A DNA stretch of 64,000 bases from Adineta steineri (lineage: Eukaryota; Rotifera; Eurotatoria; Adinetida; Adinetidae), in NCBI GenBank assembly GCA_905250115.1, contig CAJNOI010000308.1, positions 1 to 64,000 on the forward strand, in the 5' to 3' direction. The notes below the pieces were generated by a model. That model made no database searches, was not told the DNA's origin, and was given only the letters and a program-made list of their open reading frames with translations. Made by a program: the position numbers and the translations under genes. Below, in pieces: positions 1 through 12,759 of the stretch (position 1 is its first letter; each line of letters starts with the position of its first letter).

Positions 1-128
1 AATTCTTTTCGTTTTGCTTCGATTTCTTCTTTTAATTCAGTTAATTTTGCATTATTCCGTGAAAATGTATTTATATTTTGTTGATCAGAATATTCAACAT
101 GAACTTCAACATCTTTTGTTGCTGACAT
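1..128 (-). CDS. PFDN4: Prefoldin subunit 4, N-terminal part (cut by window edge)
   Basis: The minus strand opens with ATG at 126-128 and reads without a stop to the window edge. About 42 residues start MSATKDVEVHVEYSDQQNIN and continue with NAKLTELKEEIEAKRKE. This matches the start of the prefoldin subunit 4 family, whose first coiled-coil helix carries EDQQKIN...ITELKEEIE. Prefoldin is a cytosolic hexamer that hands unfolded actin and tubulin to the CCT chaperonin; subunit 4 is a beta-type subunit. Only the first helix is visible and the rest lies left of the window. No intron falls in the visible part. An AG-rich acceptor-like run lies just upstream of the ATG. The call rests on a short but characteristic stretch. 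Confidence 0.85.
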   Translation of the reverse strand, partial: MSATKDVEVHVEYSDQQNINTFSRNNAKLTELKEEIEAKRKE

Positions 129-1814
129 TGAATATATATTTTCTATCTATTAATCAAACAAATAAGTTGAAATGAAATGAAATGATGTTTATATCATCGG
201 TATCAGAAACATAAACAATTGGTTTATTTAATTTTAACCAATTAAATAACATTTATTTTAGAGTTAAATGAAGGCGACATCTGAATATGTAGTTATTAGA
301 ATATACTCAAAAGATTATCGATACAGACTTGTTATGAGAGAATTTTACATGAAAACAAGAAGGTTTCATAAGCTTGAGACGCGAATGTGAGTATAAATAA
401 TATATTCACACTCACACCCTCAATATTTATCCTTAACTATGTTCGCCATAGAAAGAAGAAAAATATGTATATACTCGTACATATTACAATCATTACCACT
501 TCTTTTGTTTGATGGATGTCTCTCCAACAATTGAAACATATCGTATTAGAGACATCTTGAAGTACAGATTATGCACATTGTGTGAAACTATAAACAAAAT
601 ACTCATTAACAACAGAAACTAAATGACATTCGTGAAGGGAAACATTTTTCATTGAGACTTATTACATAATGATCCTCGAAGTAATGACATATCTCATCAT
701 AGTTATTCGATCGTGAGTGCCTCTGATTATTGCATACACCTATTTGCATTTCTTTTATCTGAAACTATAAGTTATATATTAACACTCGTTAAGATTAAAA
801 CGATTTTGATTGGTCTCGTATATAAAATTATAGAACATAAGAATATCTAAATAATTTTTATTGCAAACGGACTTCTCCGATGCACGATTCGGCAAATAAT
901 CATATGGTATAACCATATCCAAAGAAGATGGAGCATGAATACCATACTCGTTGACTCATTATTAAACCATTGCCCAAAATGATTTCGTACCCGAGTATGT
1001 AACTATGTATTGTCTGATGATTACAATTGGGATTATGATCATATTCAATCGAGAATATATCCTATTCTGCAATCTTGAATGTTACGAAACCGGTTTCATC
1101 ATCGGAATCAGTTCCACCGTCTTCGAACCTAAGAGAACTATACTGACGATTGATCCGGTTTCATCAACTATGAGCATTCCAGAAACTGAATCCAATTTCG
1201 AAATTAAGAGGCGTCCTTACCCCCACGCATACAAGGATCAGTCTATTGAATCAGCGCCTAATTCCGCGAATTGAGTCAAATCCGAATGATAAGGGATTCC
1301 TTCGAATTTCATTCGTCAGTGATCGTTTCTATGGTGTAAGAATGGTGAATAAAAATAGATAAGAGCAAGCATTTACTTATGGAGATATGTATTTATTTAG
1401 AAAAATCAAACGTCCTTGAATTTACATGTGTGTTTCATTACTGCTGTATTCTCACGCATTGACGAAAATAATTGTGTGCTTATATGATATTGCATTTTAT
1501 TTCACTGATAATAATAATAACAACGCAATTGGAAGATGAGTAATATCGATATTGGATTGGTTTATTTTTCAAGTATCATGACATAATTTCCGAGAATATG
1601 TAAGTGAATAAATTTTATCTGATAAGTATTGTTTCGCCGGCAATATAAATATACAAGCAATGCTTCACAATTGTTACTACAACACATCTGAATATTTTTT
1701 TGATCTTATTCGACGACATCTAGTAGTAAGTTTCTAACTGATCATATACCTCAATTCGAAATCGAATAGTTTTTGAAACCACATATTTATCGTGTAATTT
1801 TAATCTTTTTAGAT
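129..1814. other. Intergenic region with one telomere-like motif
   Basis: No convincing gene is seen here. The open frame at about 1005-1274 has no family resemblance and no clear splice context. At 404-424 there is a C-rich motif (attcacactcacaccctcaa) of the type that recurs at several places in the window. The region probably contains the divergent promoters of PFDN4 and the VWA-like gene. Confidence 0.5.
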
Positions 1815-2912
1815 ATGATTAAAATGCACAACACTGGAGTATGTGTCTGGACTAACGTTTGTATTGGCTTGGCTCTTCTATTCTTCGTCACGGTGGATGC
1901 AGATCCCACGAAAGCTTTCAATAACCCACTCAATGGTAGAGCTGTTGATTTATTTTTGCTCGTGGATGAGAATAACTCATATATGAGTGTCATGCAATTG
2001 GGATTAGTAAAAACCGCTCTCCAGAACATTGCCAATGAACTCAATCCTGTCGGATCAACTCCGTCTTTTGGAGTGTTCTTTTATGGGGCAACTTCATCAG
2101 TTAATATCGTGGTGCCACATCCAACCACTACTGCTTCAGCATTCAAAGCCAAGTTGGACCTGAAACAATATTCAATGATGCAAACGAATCCATCGACATT
2201 GATGACAGCTCTCGATAATGTAGATTCTGCTTGTCAATCAGGATGTCGACCAAGTGTACCAAGAGTGACTGTGGTGTTTTCAAGTGTTCTAGATTTAAAA
2301 GCGCAAGCGGCTATTCGTCGATTAGAAGCTGGCCGTGGGATGACGGTAATCATAGTTGGTATCGGATCCTATGCAGGCACACCCATTTTGAACCAGTTAG
2401 CTTCGCATCCTGTGCAACACTATGCGATTCCTATTGGAAATTTGTTTGAACTGAATGTTGTTGCTGCACACATTAGTTCTATAATCTCTGATGTACCACG
2501 TTTTCTGGAAACTAACATCAACGCTCCATTGGTCATAACGAGTATGTTATCTGGTATTTACTACACAGTACAACTTAATACACAAGAATACACAACCACA
2601 AAAGATGTGCTCGTTATGTTGACAACTAATTGCCCAGGTTGTTCCGTCTATGGATCGCTATCTGAACCAAATCCTATCAGTGCTAACACTGCTGCAAATC
2701 AAGACCGTCATAACTTTTATGCTGCTGGTGGATTTCCCAACAGCCAGTACTACTTTCATATCCCTAAAGGTACTGGTCGAATTTATCTCAGTGTCTTGGG
2801 AAATGGAATGGCTTCAGCCAATATTCTCGCCTATGTAATCAACTTACCAAACATGATGCAAGTTTCGGCCGCAAACGTTGATGCATCATCTCTTTCGGAA
2901 ACGATTGGATAA
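1815..2912 (+). CDS. Secreted von Willebrand factor A-like protein, single exon
   Basis: The reading frame is open from 1773, but the best starts are ATG at 1815 or 1824, just after an acceptor-like tttttag that ends at 1812. From there the protein begins with a hydrophobic signal peptide ending near FVTVDA, then a VWA-like fold. DLFLLVDENNSYM takes the place of the usual DxSxS metal site. Later come an alternating hydrophobic strand (RVTVVFSS), the TVIIVGIGSY strand and a SHPVQHY turn. The usual third metal ligand (TDGxSxD) is not conserved, so metal binding may be lost. A beta-rich C-terminal half of about 150 residues is unassigned. The gene has no intron, unusual here. It is probably extracellular; partner and ligand are unknown. 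The VWA call is by motif order only. Confidence 0.6.
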   Translation: MIKMHNTGVCVWTNVCIGLALLFFVTVDADPTKAFNNPLNGRAVDLFLLVDENNSYMSVMQLGLVKTALQNIANELNPVGSTPSFGVFFYGATSSVNIVVPHPTTTASAFKAKLDLKQYSMMQTNPSTLMTALDNVDSACQSGCRPSVPRVTVVFSSVLDLKAQAAIRRLEAGRGMTVIIVGIGSYAGTPILNQLASHPVQHYAIPIGNLFELNVVAAHISSIISDVPRFLETNINAPLVITSMLSGIYYTVQLNTQEYTTTKDVLVMLTTNCPGCSVYGSLSEPNPISANTAANQDRHNFYAAGGFPNSQYYFHIPKGTGRIYLSVLGNGMASANILAYVINLPNMMQVSAANVDASSLSETIG

Positions 2913-3477
2913 ACAATTTATAATTATCAGACAATTACTCTCTTCTCATATTCCTAGCAAAAACGTTTTTGGTAGAAATAAATATCTGTGACCATCTTCT
3001 TTTGCTCGATGTATCGAAAATAAATTCGTTTTCGCTAAAATTTTTAGAAATAAAATTTCTAAATTTCAGACAATCAGGATTGTATTTGACGGCAAAGAAT
3101 AACGAATAGATCATAATACTCTCAATCAGCTTATATTGGAGTGAACTCTGTTTTGAGGAAGAACTAATAATGATCATGAGGATGTGAGTTTGATGACAAA
3201 CGACAGATAAAACTAGACTTATTCACACCCACCCCTCGTAGTTGCTCTTTAGTATGTTAATCTATATATTCGTTATATTCGATAAACTAATTCCTTTTAT
3301 GTTGATCTCTAATAGTAATATATTAAATTTTGTACAAGCACAAAAAGAATCCTTGATATAAACTCTGTTTATTATGGGACGAATCCTTTCTATTCATATA
3401 TTTATTTTGATATTTTGAAATACATCAATTAAAAATTTTCAATCAATCCAATGATAAAAAAAATCGATCGCTAACGT
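2913..3477. other. Convergent 3' region with telomere-like motif
   Basis: This lies between the end of the VWA-like gene (+) and the end of the mannosidase gene (-). It holds no supported coding region. A C-rich motif at 3221-3238 (attcacacccacccctc) belongs to the same repeat class as 404-424 and 7996-8016. Confidence 0.5.
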
Positions 3478-6400
3478 CTAAACGATGGTAATTTGAAATG
3501 TTCTAATTTGCATTGGATTTAGATTGATTATTGTTGCATTCAACGAATTTTGGTCTAAAAAAAAGTAAGTGAGATATATATCATATCACTAGAAATACTT
3601 GTCAAGAAAATTGAACTTACGAAACATATCGGCATGTGATGATTCTTGATCCTTTGTCATCCAATCGAGTCGATGTAGTTCGGATACTGGTAAATTGGCA
3701 GTTAGGATTAATTCATTCATCGCACCAATGGTACCAATACTTTTAAATAACATTTGAAGATCAATCGTTGCCGCTTGTGAATAAGTTTTATCTTCGTTTA
3801 ACTCAAAATAATGCTCAACACGCACAAGGTATTGTTTAGGACTTAACTGTTCGAATGTCAATAGATGTACATTTAGTGGCATTGCATCTGACAAAGCAGA
3901 CCAACTTTGAAGATAAGTATTCGAATAGTTCGTATAAGATGATGTATTTGGCAAGGAATAGGTTGCCAGAGGTTGCATAAAAAACTGTTGAGCACCGACT
4001 CGATGTAGCAGAGCACTGTCTTCAGGTCGGTCAACAAGAAGAATATGTTTGCCGGTAACAACAAGACCTTTGCCATAGGCAGTCTCATTTAAAGGTTCAC
4101 CAACACCGAATCCATCGTCATGTAGTATTCGACGATGAAGCATAATTTCGATCGAACCATCACGCATACTTCCACCACCTTCCGATCGATCTAAAAAAAA
4201 CATTGGAAATAGTTCATCATTAGAAAAAATTCATCATACCAGTAAGAATAGTTAATTGACGATCGTGATCTCGAATCCAAATGCGACTATTAATCGGATA
4301 ATAATTACCACTAACTGGTTCATCAACAACATAATGCCATGTTGGTCGATAATCACGAATACGTTGAAGTACTTCACGTCCATTAGCATCAGTATAATAT
4401 GTTGATCCACTCTCAATATTGGTATCATAGAGAATAATTATCTCTTTGCCAATATTATCATCTACTGGAATAGGTCCAACTGTCCATTCCAGTTCAATTT
4501 GTAATGATCCATTAAAGAGACTGATTTCTTGACTAGCCCATTCGTTGAAAACTATTGATGCTTTTTGTACAGTATCTGTTTTCGTACAATTTCTAATCAA
4601 TATAATAGTTATGAAAAGAATATTTATTAAGCGAAATTACTTACATACTACGTCGAGCACTTACAGGCACTGCTGTTGAAAAAAATGGTTGGAAGACATA
4701 AGCACCTGACGCGTGTATTTCTGGCAGCTCCTTATAGCCGGGAAAACCTGTAACCAAAAATGTAAGAAGTTCTTGATGATCATGATCTTTTTATATTTAC
4801 TTGTGTACCAATACAAGCCTTGATGAGTGAATGATACGGTCAAATTCTTTTCTAAATTGACAATAGTTTGTAAATCACCTTGATCATCGAATACCACTCG
4901 CAGATGCTAAAAAATGGCAAATAATTTGTCGGTATTGAACAGCGAAATCTATGTCATACTTGATTCTGTAGAATACATGCTTGATTCTGTGTTGTTGTCA
5001 CTTTCTTATGTTCGAATTCTTTTGTATTAGCTATGACAGATAAATTAGATTTCTCAATCATTCTACACTTAAACAATTACTATCAAGTTTTCTTGAACTG
5101 AAAACTTGACTCATTAACTTCCTAAAATTTTCAATCCTTTTTTTATTAATGAAATCGTACTAAATTTTTCAATTTAATTGAAAAATATCATCTTCTCATC
5201 AACTCCTTTTGTAAGCAAGTTAAGTGGGAAATTACTTTTCGCTTCGAAATAATAGGTATTATAACCAAGTGCAGGCAATGATGCTTGAAATATATGTTGA
5301 TACTGAGCAGTACTGGTTCGACCAGGAATATTCTTCGTCGTATCTGGAATTGGAAGATACTACAAGCAAAAGAGATCAATCGTTACTTTTCTTTTGTCAT
5401 CGATTCTTTATCTACCTCAGCTGAAATAAGATTGCCTACAGGATCACGAATTAAATATTGTTGAGTGACAGGTACACGAGGATAAATTGTTACTGGATGA
5501 ATAGTTGGATTCCATAATGTCAATGTGAACTATGAAGAGAATCGAGATAGTCGCTCATATTTTATCTGATAAATATAATTTTACATACTTGCTTCTGCCC
5601 TTCAATCGGAAGACATTCACTAATATTCGAGTACGAACAGAGAAATTGATGGGGAATCGATGTTGTTTGACCTTCTTTAGGCAATAGTTTTGCATAGGCA
5701 TCATTGATCACTTCCTAAAAAGAAATTATTTCAAAATTCTTAGTCTATGTGTTGTAAAACATACCATTGATCGGTCGATACCTTCAGACAATCGTTGAGC
5801 ATAATCATTAGCTACATGCTGCTTTTCTGTTCCACTAACTGCATCATGATGTTGAGCAAGACCCATTGCTTCGCCTATGTAGTACGAGTATCGATCGATA
5901 GATCGAAAGAATATGTGTTTCTCTTACTTAAAACAAAAGTGATATTGCGTTGATTGTTTTGTGAGAATCCATCGAGCTGACGGATTACTTGAAGAATATT
6001 ATTTGCATAACGTTCATAACGTTTCAATGCTGGTCGTGAAGTAAAATAACCAGTCCAGTATGCAAATGGAACACTAGCATATGGAAAGAAATCATCGGTT
6101 TTCGTTGTCCATTCTTTTTCGGCTTTATTCAATGCATATAAATAACATGATGGAGTTGAATAAAAAACATTAACATTGCTACCATTCGCTTGCTGATTAT
6201 ATTATTATGAATGAAATTATATAAATATGTGAATATGACATACCTGAAGATTAACATAATGGATTAGTTTGTCCAAATTTTTAAAATTCATATAGGCATT
6301 CTGATTTTGAAAATCACTACCCATCGTCATGATCACATGATTAGTTGTATATATTTCAGCCTAAAAAAGACAAAAAAAACGTTTTGTGAGCAGAGCGCGT

Positions 6401-7593
6401 CGCAGAGATGTCAGACAAACCTCAACGTTTGCCGCAACAAGAAATGCTGCAACACGTTCTGGTATATTATAGTCTTCCACATTTTCATCATCCTAGAATA
6501 ATTCAATTTGTTGAGAGAATAGAGATTCAATAAACAATAGTATACAATAATTGGTGGATCCGAGCACATCATGTCATAACAAAACGTGGGTGGTGCACCG
6601 TACCCAGTTGGTAGAACACCTGTGAAGAGCCAACTCTGACGATCTACGCATATATGAATGTGAAATTTTGAGAATTCAAATAAGAGCACACACTAACCTA
6701 AGTTGGCACTTCCTTTCCAGATCATTTCTAAAGTTCTTGTCTCAATTCGTTTTACTCGATCTTGAAAATCAATACGTCCAAAAAATAGCCCATCGAAGCC
6801 CATCTACAAACAAATAATACGTATATGAAAGATGAATTTCTTAAAATATCTGTAACTTGTGCAAATAATGAAGCAACTTCTCGTGAATGACCAAATGGAT
6901 CGATCTGCCAGCCAATTTTTGGTCGAGCACAATCACCGAATTGATCATGCAAGAATTCAGCACCTAGAGTATGTTGATCGATAATCGAATTGTAATGCGT
7001 TGCTGCCTCATCATGCATAGACCAACCACCCGAAATAAATTCCAAACGACCTATAAAAAGATTTAGATGTGTCAATCTAATTAAAAGTAGAGTATTCAAG
7101 TTTTATTGACACGAACCTTCGTTGACGAGTTGCTTAACGGTATTATGCATATCTTCCGTTTGTTGATTCCACCAACGCCAAAAAAAAGCCATTTCAACAT
7201 AGATGAATCGACGATCAGGATTATCTACTAATGCTGCGATAACTGAATCGAGAATATACTGAACACCTGGTTTACAGATTTCACGACGTGCTAAATAATT
7301 AATTGATTAAATTATTAAATATCATCATGCAGATCAATACATTACTTACATCCATAATAGTACTGATCGACTGTTTTTAGCCAACCAACATCGTCGTGTG
7401 TATGAGGTACAATATGCACATTGAGTTTATCAGGTTTACCCAAATTGCATGACTAAAATATGAGTATAAGTCTGTAGAATCCTCTAAATTGATACATGTT
7501 CCTTACATCATAACCACAACTATTTGGTGGCTTGTACGGCGCCGCAAGACTTTGCGTCACAAGGAACAGAAGTACTGCACAGAATTTTATCAT
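3478..7593 (-). CDS. MAN2B1: Lysosomal alpha-mannosidase (GH38)
   Basis: Multi-exon gene. ATG at 7593 gives a signal peptide ([17 protein letters not shown]) followed by PNSCGYD. The next exons carry [20 protein letters not shown] with the zinc-site HxHDD, then [17 protein letters not shown] with the GH38 nucleophile Asp, [15 protein letters not shown], and [19 protein letters not shown]. The C-terminal beta domains follow, with [59 protein letters not shown] and [11 protein letters not shown]. The last exon is 3478-3554 and ends [13 protein letters not shown], matching the family's C-terminus. Introns are mostly short; a longer one lies near 5.1 kb. The enzyme trims alpha-mannose from N-glycans in the lysosome. 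All visible active-site motifs are kept, so it should be functional. The exact exon borders near 5060-5200 are the least certain part. Confidence 0.95.
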
Positions 7594-8598
7594 GTATATG
7601 ACCTATAAATCTTAGTTATATCATCACAAATAAAGTAATGGTAGCAAGCTTCTTACTTCAGACGATTGTATATAAAGAATAAAAGGTGTGCGTGTATGTT
7701 TGAAATCCAAAGAAAAGAATATTGTTTCTCGACGACCTATCGTTTATATTCAAGGTAGATGTAAAATGATGATAAGAGGTGTTCTCTACAAGCTGTATCA
7801 TCATTATCTTTGTGCTGCTGGTATATGATGAAATAGACAAAAACCTTCTATTTTTATTATGTGCAATTTTTTTTATAAATTGATTTGAGAATCAGATCAT
7901 TTTCATTTTCTTCACAAATCATCTAGTTTTTACTATAGTATTTATCGAAGTAAGATGGGTATGATTGTTGGTGAAGAAGACATCTAGTCGCCTACATTCA
8001 CACCCACACCCTCAAGAAAATTGTTTCGATTTATTGAGAGCATGATTATTTCGCCTTTACCTGTCAATTATTTTTACTAGAATGATTTGATCAAATAGTC
8101 AATATTTATGTCACGATAGAACAAATACCGCAAAAGAATATTATACTAATGTTTTCTTGTAATACATATTGAAATAAATTTTGCCATAGTTGATCGCTAA
8201 GTAATGGCGCTGCTTCGCACGACATGTTTTGTGCTCCGTCCGATGCTCGTTCTGTGCACGTGGATGACTAAGCAAATGATTGTTTTATTTTCTACAATAC
8301 CTCATGTTACTTTCGTTACCCATCGCTGTTGTACAATGTCATGCCCAAATAATAGAGAATTCAGAGAGCGAGAGAAAAGATATGTATAGAACACTATAAA
8401 TATATCAATACGTGTTTCAATTGTCATCAGCATGACTGTGATCTGAATACTGATCAACTCGAATTATAGTCAACTACAAATACTATATCATATGCCTATA
8501 AAATGAAACAATCTGAAAACAACCTCTAATCTATATAAATTTTATATTCTAGTTATCGATCTTCTCCAGCAACCAATCACGACAAACAGTATCGATCA
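7594..8598. other. Divergent intergenic region with telomere-like motif
   Basis: This is the shared upstream region of the mannosidase (-) and 14-3-3 (+) genes. No supported gene is seen. The C-rich motif at 7996-8016 (attcacacccacaccctcaa) is the cleanest single copy of the repeat. A polypyrimidine-AG acceptor (tatattctag, ends 8552) lies 46 bases before the 14-3-3 start. Confidence 0.5.
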
Positions 8599-9698
8599 AT
8601 GACGAACAAGGAGGAACAATTGGAACTTGCGAAGTTAGCTGAACAAGCTGAACGGTACAGTATTGATTCGCATATAGTATATTCGATCCAGTAGTATCAA
8701 TTTTTATTTAGATATCATGATATGATGGTTGCTATGAAAAAGGTCGTTGAAACGAATAGTAACTTAACGGATGACGAACTCAATTTATTCTCGCTGGCTT
8801 ACAAGCAAGTTATCAACGCTTATCGATTATCTTGGCAAACTTTATCTAGTATTGCAGAAGCAAACGAAGAAGGTTCCGAACTTCAACAAAAAATAATCAA
8901 GGAATATCAGAAAAAGATTGAAAAGGAACTGAAAGATGTTTGTCAGGAACTTTTAGTAAAGATTTCTATACAATTAAAGATCATTGTAGAAACAATATTC
9001 ACTAATTTAGATCTTACTCGATAAATATATTAAGCCGAAAGCGAAAACAACTGAATCACAGATATTTTATATGAAAATGAAAGGTGACTACTACCGATAT
9101 TTGACTGAAGTTACGACCAACAATGAACGACAAAGTAACATCTTGATTTATATATTCGAAAATACATATTTGTCGTGACAATGTGGATGATAGTGTTAGC
9201 TGAAGAATCAGAACTTGCCTACAAGAATGGCTTCGAAATGGCTAAGAATCATATGATAGCAACAAATCCAATCCGACTTCGTCTTGCTTTAAATTTATCT
9301 ATCTTTTATTATGAAATTCTCGATGAAATAGATGTTGCCTGTCGCTTAGCCAAGGAGGTTAGGTCTATATGATGTATTGATATCTCTTTATTTGCTCAAA
9401 TATTTATGTCATATAGGCTTTCGATGACGGTCTGGATGGATTGGCTATTCTCGATGAAAATGCTTACAAAGGTAGAAAATAAAAATTATCCATTGTTATA
9501 AATTATATTCAATTCAATTATATTCTTCGTTCATTTTCAGAATGTACTCCAATCATACAACAACTTCTAGACAATCTCAGTGTGAGTATTGTTGTATCCC
9601 AATATTCTTTATAGAAAAACTTATCTTTACATGAATGTTTGCAGTTATGGACTGATAATAAACTTGATTCCAACAATCCAAATAAATCCGACAAATAG
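8599..9698 (+). CDS. 14-3-3 protein
   Basis: Seven exons can be placed: 8599-8654, 8712-8955, 9011-9134, 9194-9357, 9417-9471, 9541-9581 and 9645-9698, all with GT...AG introns. A straight reading of the second exon hits stops because it runs into the intron at 8956-9010; splicing restores KDVCQELL followed by ILLDKYIKP. The protein starts MTNKEEQLELAKLAEQAERY and contains LAYKQVINAYRLSWQTLSS, the family signature YMKMKGDYYRYLTEV, and NPIRLRLALNLSIFYYEIL, followed by a short polar tail. Phosphopeptide-binding residues of the family (K in the AYK segment, the R-Y pair in YYRY, N in LNLS) are present. It is a dimeric cytosolic adaptor binding phosphoserine/threonine clients. The isoform class cannot be told from sequence alone. 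The gene is intact. Confidence 0.96.
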
Positions 9699-10491
9699 TA
9701 GTAACTATAAATAGAGATCTTTTTCTTTTTATCATTTTCTAGTTTTTTTACTACATATCTTATAAGTATCCAATTTGATAATAAAAAAAACAATTTCCGT
9801 ATCTCTTTTTCATTGATAGCAATAGGACAAAATGTATGATATATGGATCTTAGTCTTTTCTCGATAGACAATTGTTCACTTCTCATATATAGAAGAAATT
9901 GTTTTCACGTGAAATTTCAATTTATGTCATCTGTTCAATCGCATGGCATCTACTATTTTCTCTCTATTTTTTGCGCTTTTTTTATGCAGAAATCTGACGA
10001 GTGCTTATTCTTTTCATTATTTTTAAGTGCAAAATTCATTCTTTCAATTTATATTTAATAAAGATCGAGTTATATGAAAAGCAAGAATTGAAACAACTAT
10101 ATTAATGATTTTTATTGAATATAATATAGGTTAATTGATTTTTCGATCTATCTGTCGTCATATAAAATAATGATATTTTCATTGCTCTTTATTCTATACA
10201 ACGTACTCTACTGTCTTATTTCACTTATGAGAAATAAACTAATTGAATTGAAGCAAAAGAAAAACATAAATATATATTTCATTTCATTTGATTTTCGTTC
10301 GAGCACGCATATGACTTCATTATAATAAAAAATAAAAAATATAATCGAATGTGTACGTCATTTCAATATTAATTCAGAAACTATAAAATACACTCAGATT
10401 TTGAATAAAGAAGGACACAGAATCTAAAATCATAATATACGATTCATTCATTTTTCTTAAATCATCGCAAAGACGACAACTCAATATAGTT
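9699..10491. other. AT-rich intergenic region
   Basis: This lies between the 14-3-3 stop and the next plus-strand start. The open frames are low-complexity, AT-rich and lack splice or homology support. Nothing specific is seen. Confidence 0.5.
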
Positions 10492-12759
10492 ATGGGAATA
10501 GTGAAAGTACATTCGGCTAATCAACATCAACGTTCATCATATCGTCGAAGAAACATTCGAAAAACCGTAAATAACAAAATAATACTTTCGAATTAAACTT
10601 TTTTTTCCTAGGCATCGGTCAATGTCATACGTATTAATCATAATCCGTCTCGAATAATACATTCTGTCTCACCTACTAATCGTATAGAACAGGTTAGATA
10701 TGAAAATTAATTAAGAACGCGTCAAATTGTAACTCTACCGAGATGAAAATACCCGTTTCTTCTTATAGCGATTGTTCTAGACGTATTTTCTCATTTTATT
10801 TGTACTTAGGAAGTAACAAATGATCCATCTACTAAAGAAATCATTGTTTTGACACCTACAAGTGATAGACGTTTAGTATGGTCCAAAGTGAGTCTCAATT
10901 TACTTTTTTTTACAGATATTCGGTATGATTTCTTGCCTTCTTTTTATGTGTTTGTACAGGCATTCTCTGCTACTAAGTCCTCTGATGTGAACCTTGATAT
11001 TGAAACATCATCCAATCTAGCAAAATCGGATCTGAGCAAACCCTTGAACGACATAACGTCAGTAACAAAACATAAGAAGGAAGAGAAGCGAAAACATCGT
11101 CGTCTTCGTCGGTGTTGTCCCGCTTATTCTAATTGCTGTTGTATCTGTTTGATTCTTCTACTTGTATTGCTCTTAGCTGGCCTGGCTGCTTTACTTGTTG
11201 CTCTCCTCGTAAATAAAGGAGGCACGACTACGACCACCACCAGCACAACATCCACTACTACCACTAGCACTACAGCAACAACGACGACTAGCAGCAAGTT
11301 ATTCTTTGATATACATTATAATTGTTTTTTTTTGTTTTCAGCTACAACTACTAGTACAAGCACGACGACAACTACTACAACCAGCACTACTACATCAGCT
11401 ACAACTACGACTACCAGTAACTTATTCTTTGATATTTATCATAACTTATTTTTTATTTTATTTTTGTTTTTGCAGCCACAAGCACCAGTACATGTTAGTT
11501 ATACATTCTGTATCATTATGGAAAAGTCAATTTTTGCCACGGATAGTTTTACAAGCTTAAAGATTTAGAATAGATTAATAAAGTCAATCGAGCTCGAATA
11601 GGATAAAGGAAAACATCTTTCCATTGATTTTCCTGGAAATATATGATGAGGTTGAGTTAGTGAGTTGTATGCATTCTTTTACACCTGTTTATTAGAGGTG
11701 GTGCGATAGAGATCTCTAAACTTCTAGAGAATATCAAATCCGTCGGATTGTTCTCGAGCAATACTCCATTCCGAGATAACCTCTCTATTTAACTTGATTT
11801 ATGATAACAATATCTGAGATCATTTTTTGTGCATTGATATACATTGAATGGTATCATAAAGGTATTTTCAATATACTATATACATATATCCACCCTATTA
11901 TCGTATCCTGAAATTTTGGAAAACTATTCATGGTAAAAGATGACTTTTTTCATTCTTGATTCGTAGCTTCAACGTCAACTAGTAGCACTTCGACAACATG
12001 TAAGCTTTTTGTACTTCGACTATCTGCATATATGAAATATATTTTCTTTGTTCGAAGCGACAACAAGCGCAACGACAACAAGTAAGCACTATGCCTTAAC
12101 ACCTCAATTTTTCTTTTCTAAAATATTTGAAAAAAACAAAACTGAATTCAATCATTGTTCTTTGCAAAAATATATTTTTCTTTTTCTTGCAGCAACTTCA
12201 GTAACATTCACGACAAGTAAACTATTTTCTTATCTTGATGTGTATATTCTTTATTTCTTCTATGAATCTTTGTTAAACAGCAACTACTCCAATGCCACCA
12301 TGTACCCCAGTTTCTGTTGGCTCTTCCAGTAATCTTTTATCAGCAACGTCCGGTGGGTCTTCATATACGTGTTATGCATATGCATGGACACCACTTACTA
12401 CCGGCACTGTTACTCTTACCTTTTCACTTCAACATAATCCTGCTTATTGGTTTTTGGATGATGTATCGGTGTATAATGGAGGTACTGAAATGCTAAGTAA
12501 CGGAGGTTTTGAATCAGGTTCATTCGCACCCGGTTGGATCAAAGCCGCTCCGACTGGCTGTGGATCAGGAACAACAGGATATATTAGTTCAACATACCAT
12601 CGCACTGGCAGTTATGGTTATGCGGATGGTTGTAACAGTCACACTGATCAACTCAGTCAATCATTTGTAGTTACAGCAGGACAATCATATGTTGTCAGTT
12701 TTTGGTTAAAATCTGGAGGGACTGGTTCTGGAATATCAATTTCAGTTGACATTTCTTAA
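10492..12759 (+). CDS. Membrane-anchored mucin-like protein with C-terminal beta-sandwich domain
   Basis: Ten exons can be joined in frame: 10492-10566, 10612-10692, 10810-10887, 10960-11293, 11342-11416, 11476-11493, 11967-11999, 12058-12081, 12193-12216 and 12281-12759, giving about 406 residues. The N-terminal part is basic and polar (RSSYRRRNIRK, KKEEKRKHRRLRR), followed by a Cys cluster (NCCCIC) and one hydrophobic membrane segment. Next is a Thr/Ser stalk encoded by mini-exons, then a domain with PPCTPVSVGSSSNLLSATSG, WFLDDVSVYNGG, LSNGGFESGSFAPGW and SFVVTAGQSYVVSFWLKSG, resembling carbohydrate-binding-like jelly rolls. A type II topology with an outside stalk and head is inferred. The exon 4 donor is GC (gcaagt). 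The stalk exons keep the same phase, so skipping them would change only stalk length. Ligand and function are unknown. Confidence 0.72.

Noticed and set aside
1005..1274. Open frame of 89 codons between PFDN4 and the VWA-like gene
   Set aside because: No domain resemblance, no splice sites in a useful place, and composition like the surrounding non-coding DNA.
8943..9194. Apparent stops and frameshifts suggesting that 14-3-3 is a pseudogene
   Set aside because: Short introns at 8956-9010 and 9135-9193 explain them; the spliced protein is complete and canonical.
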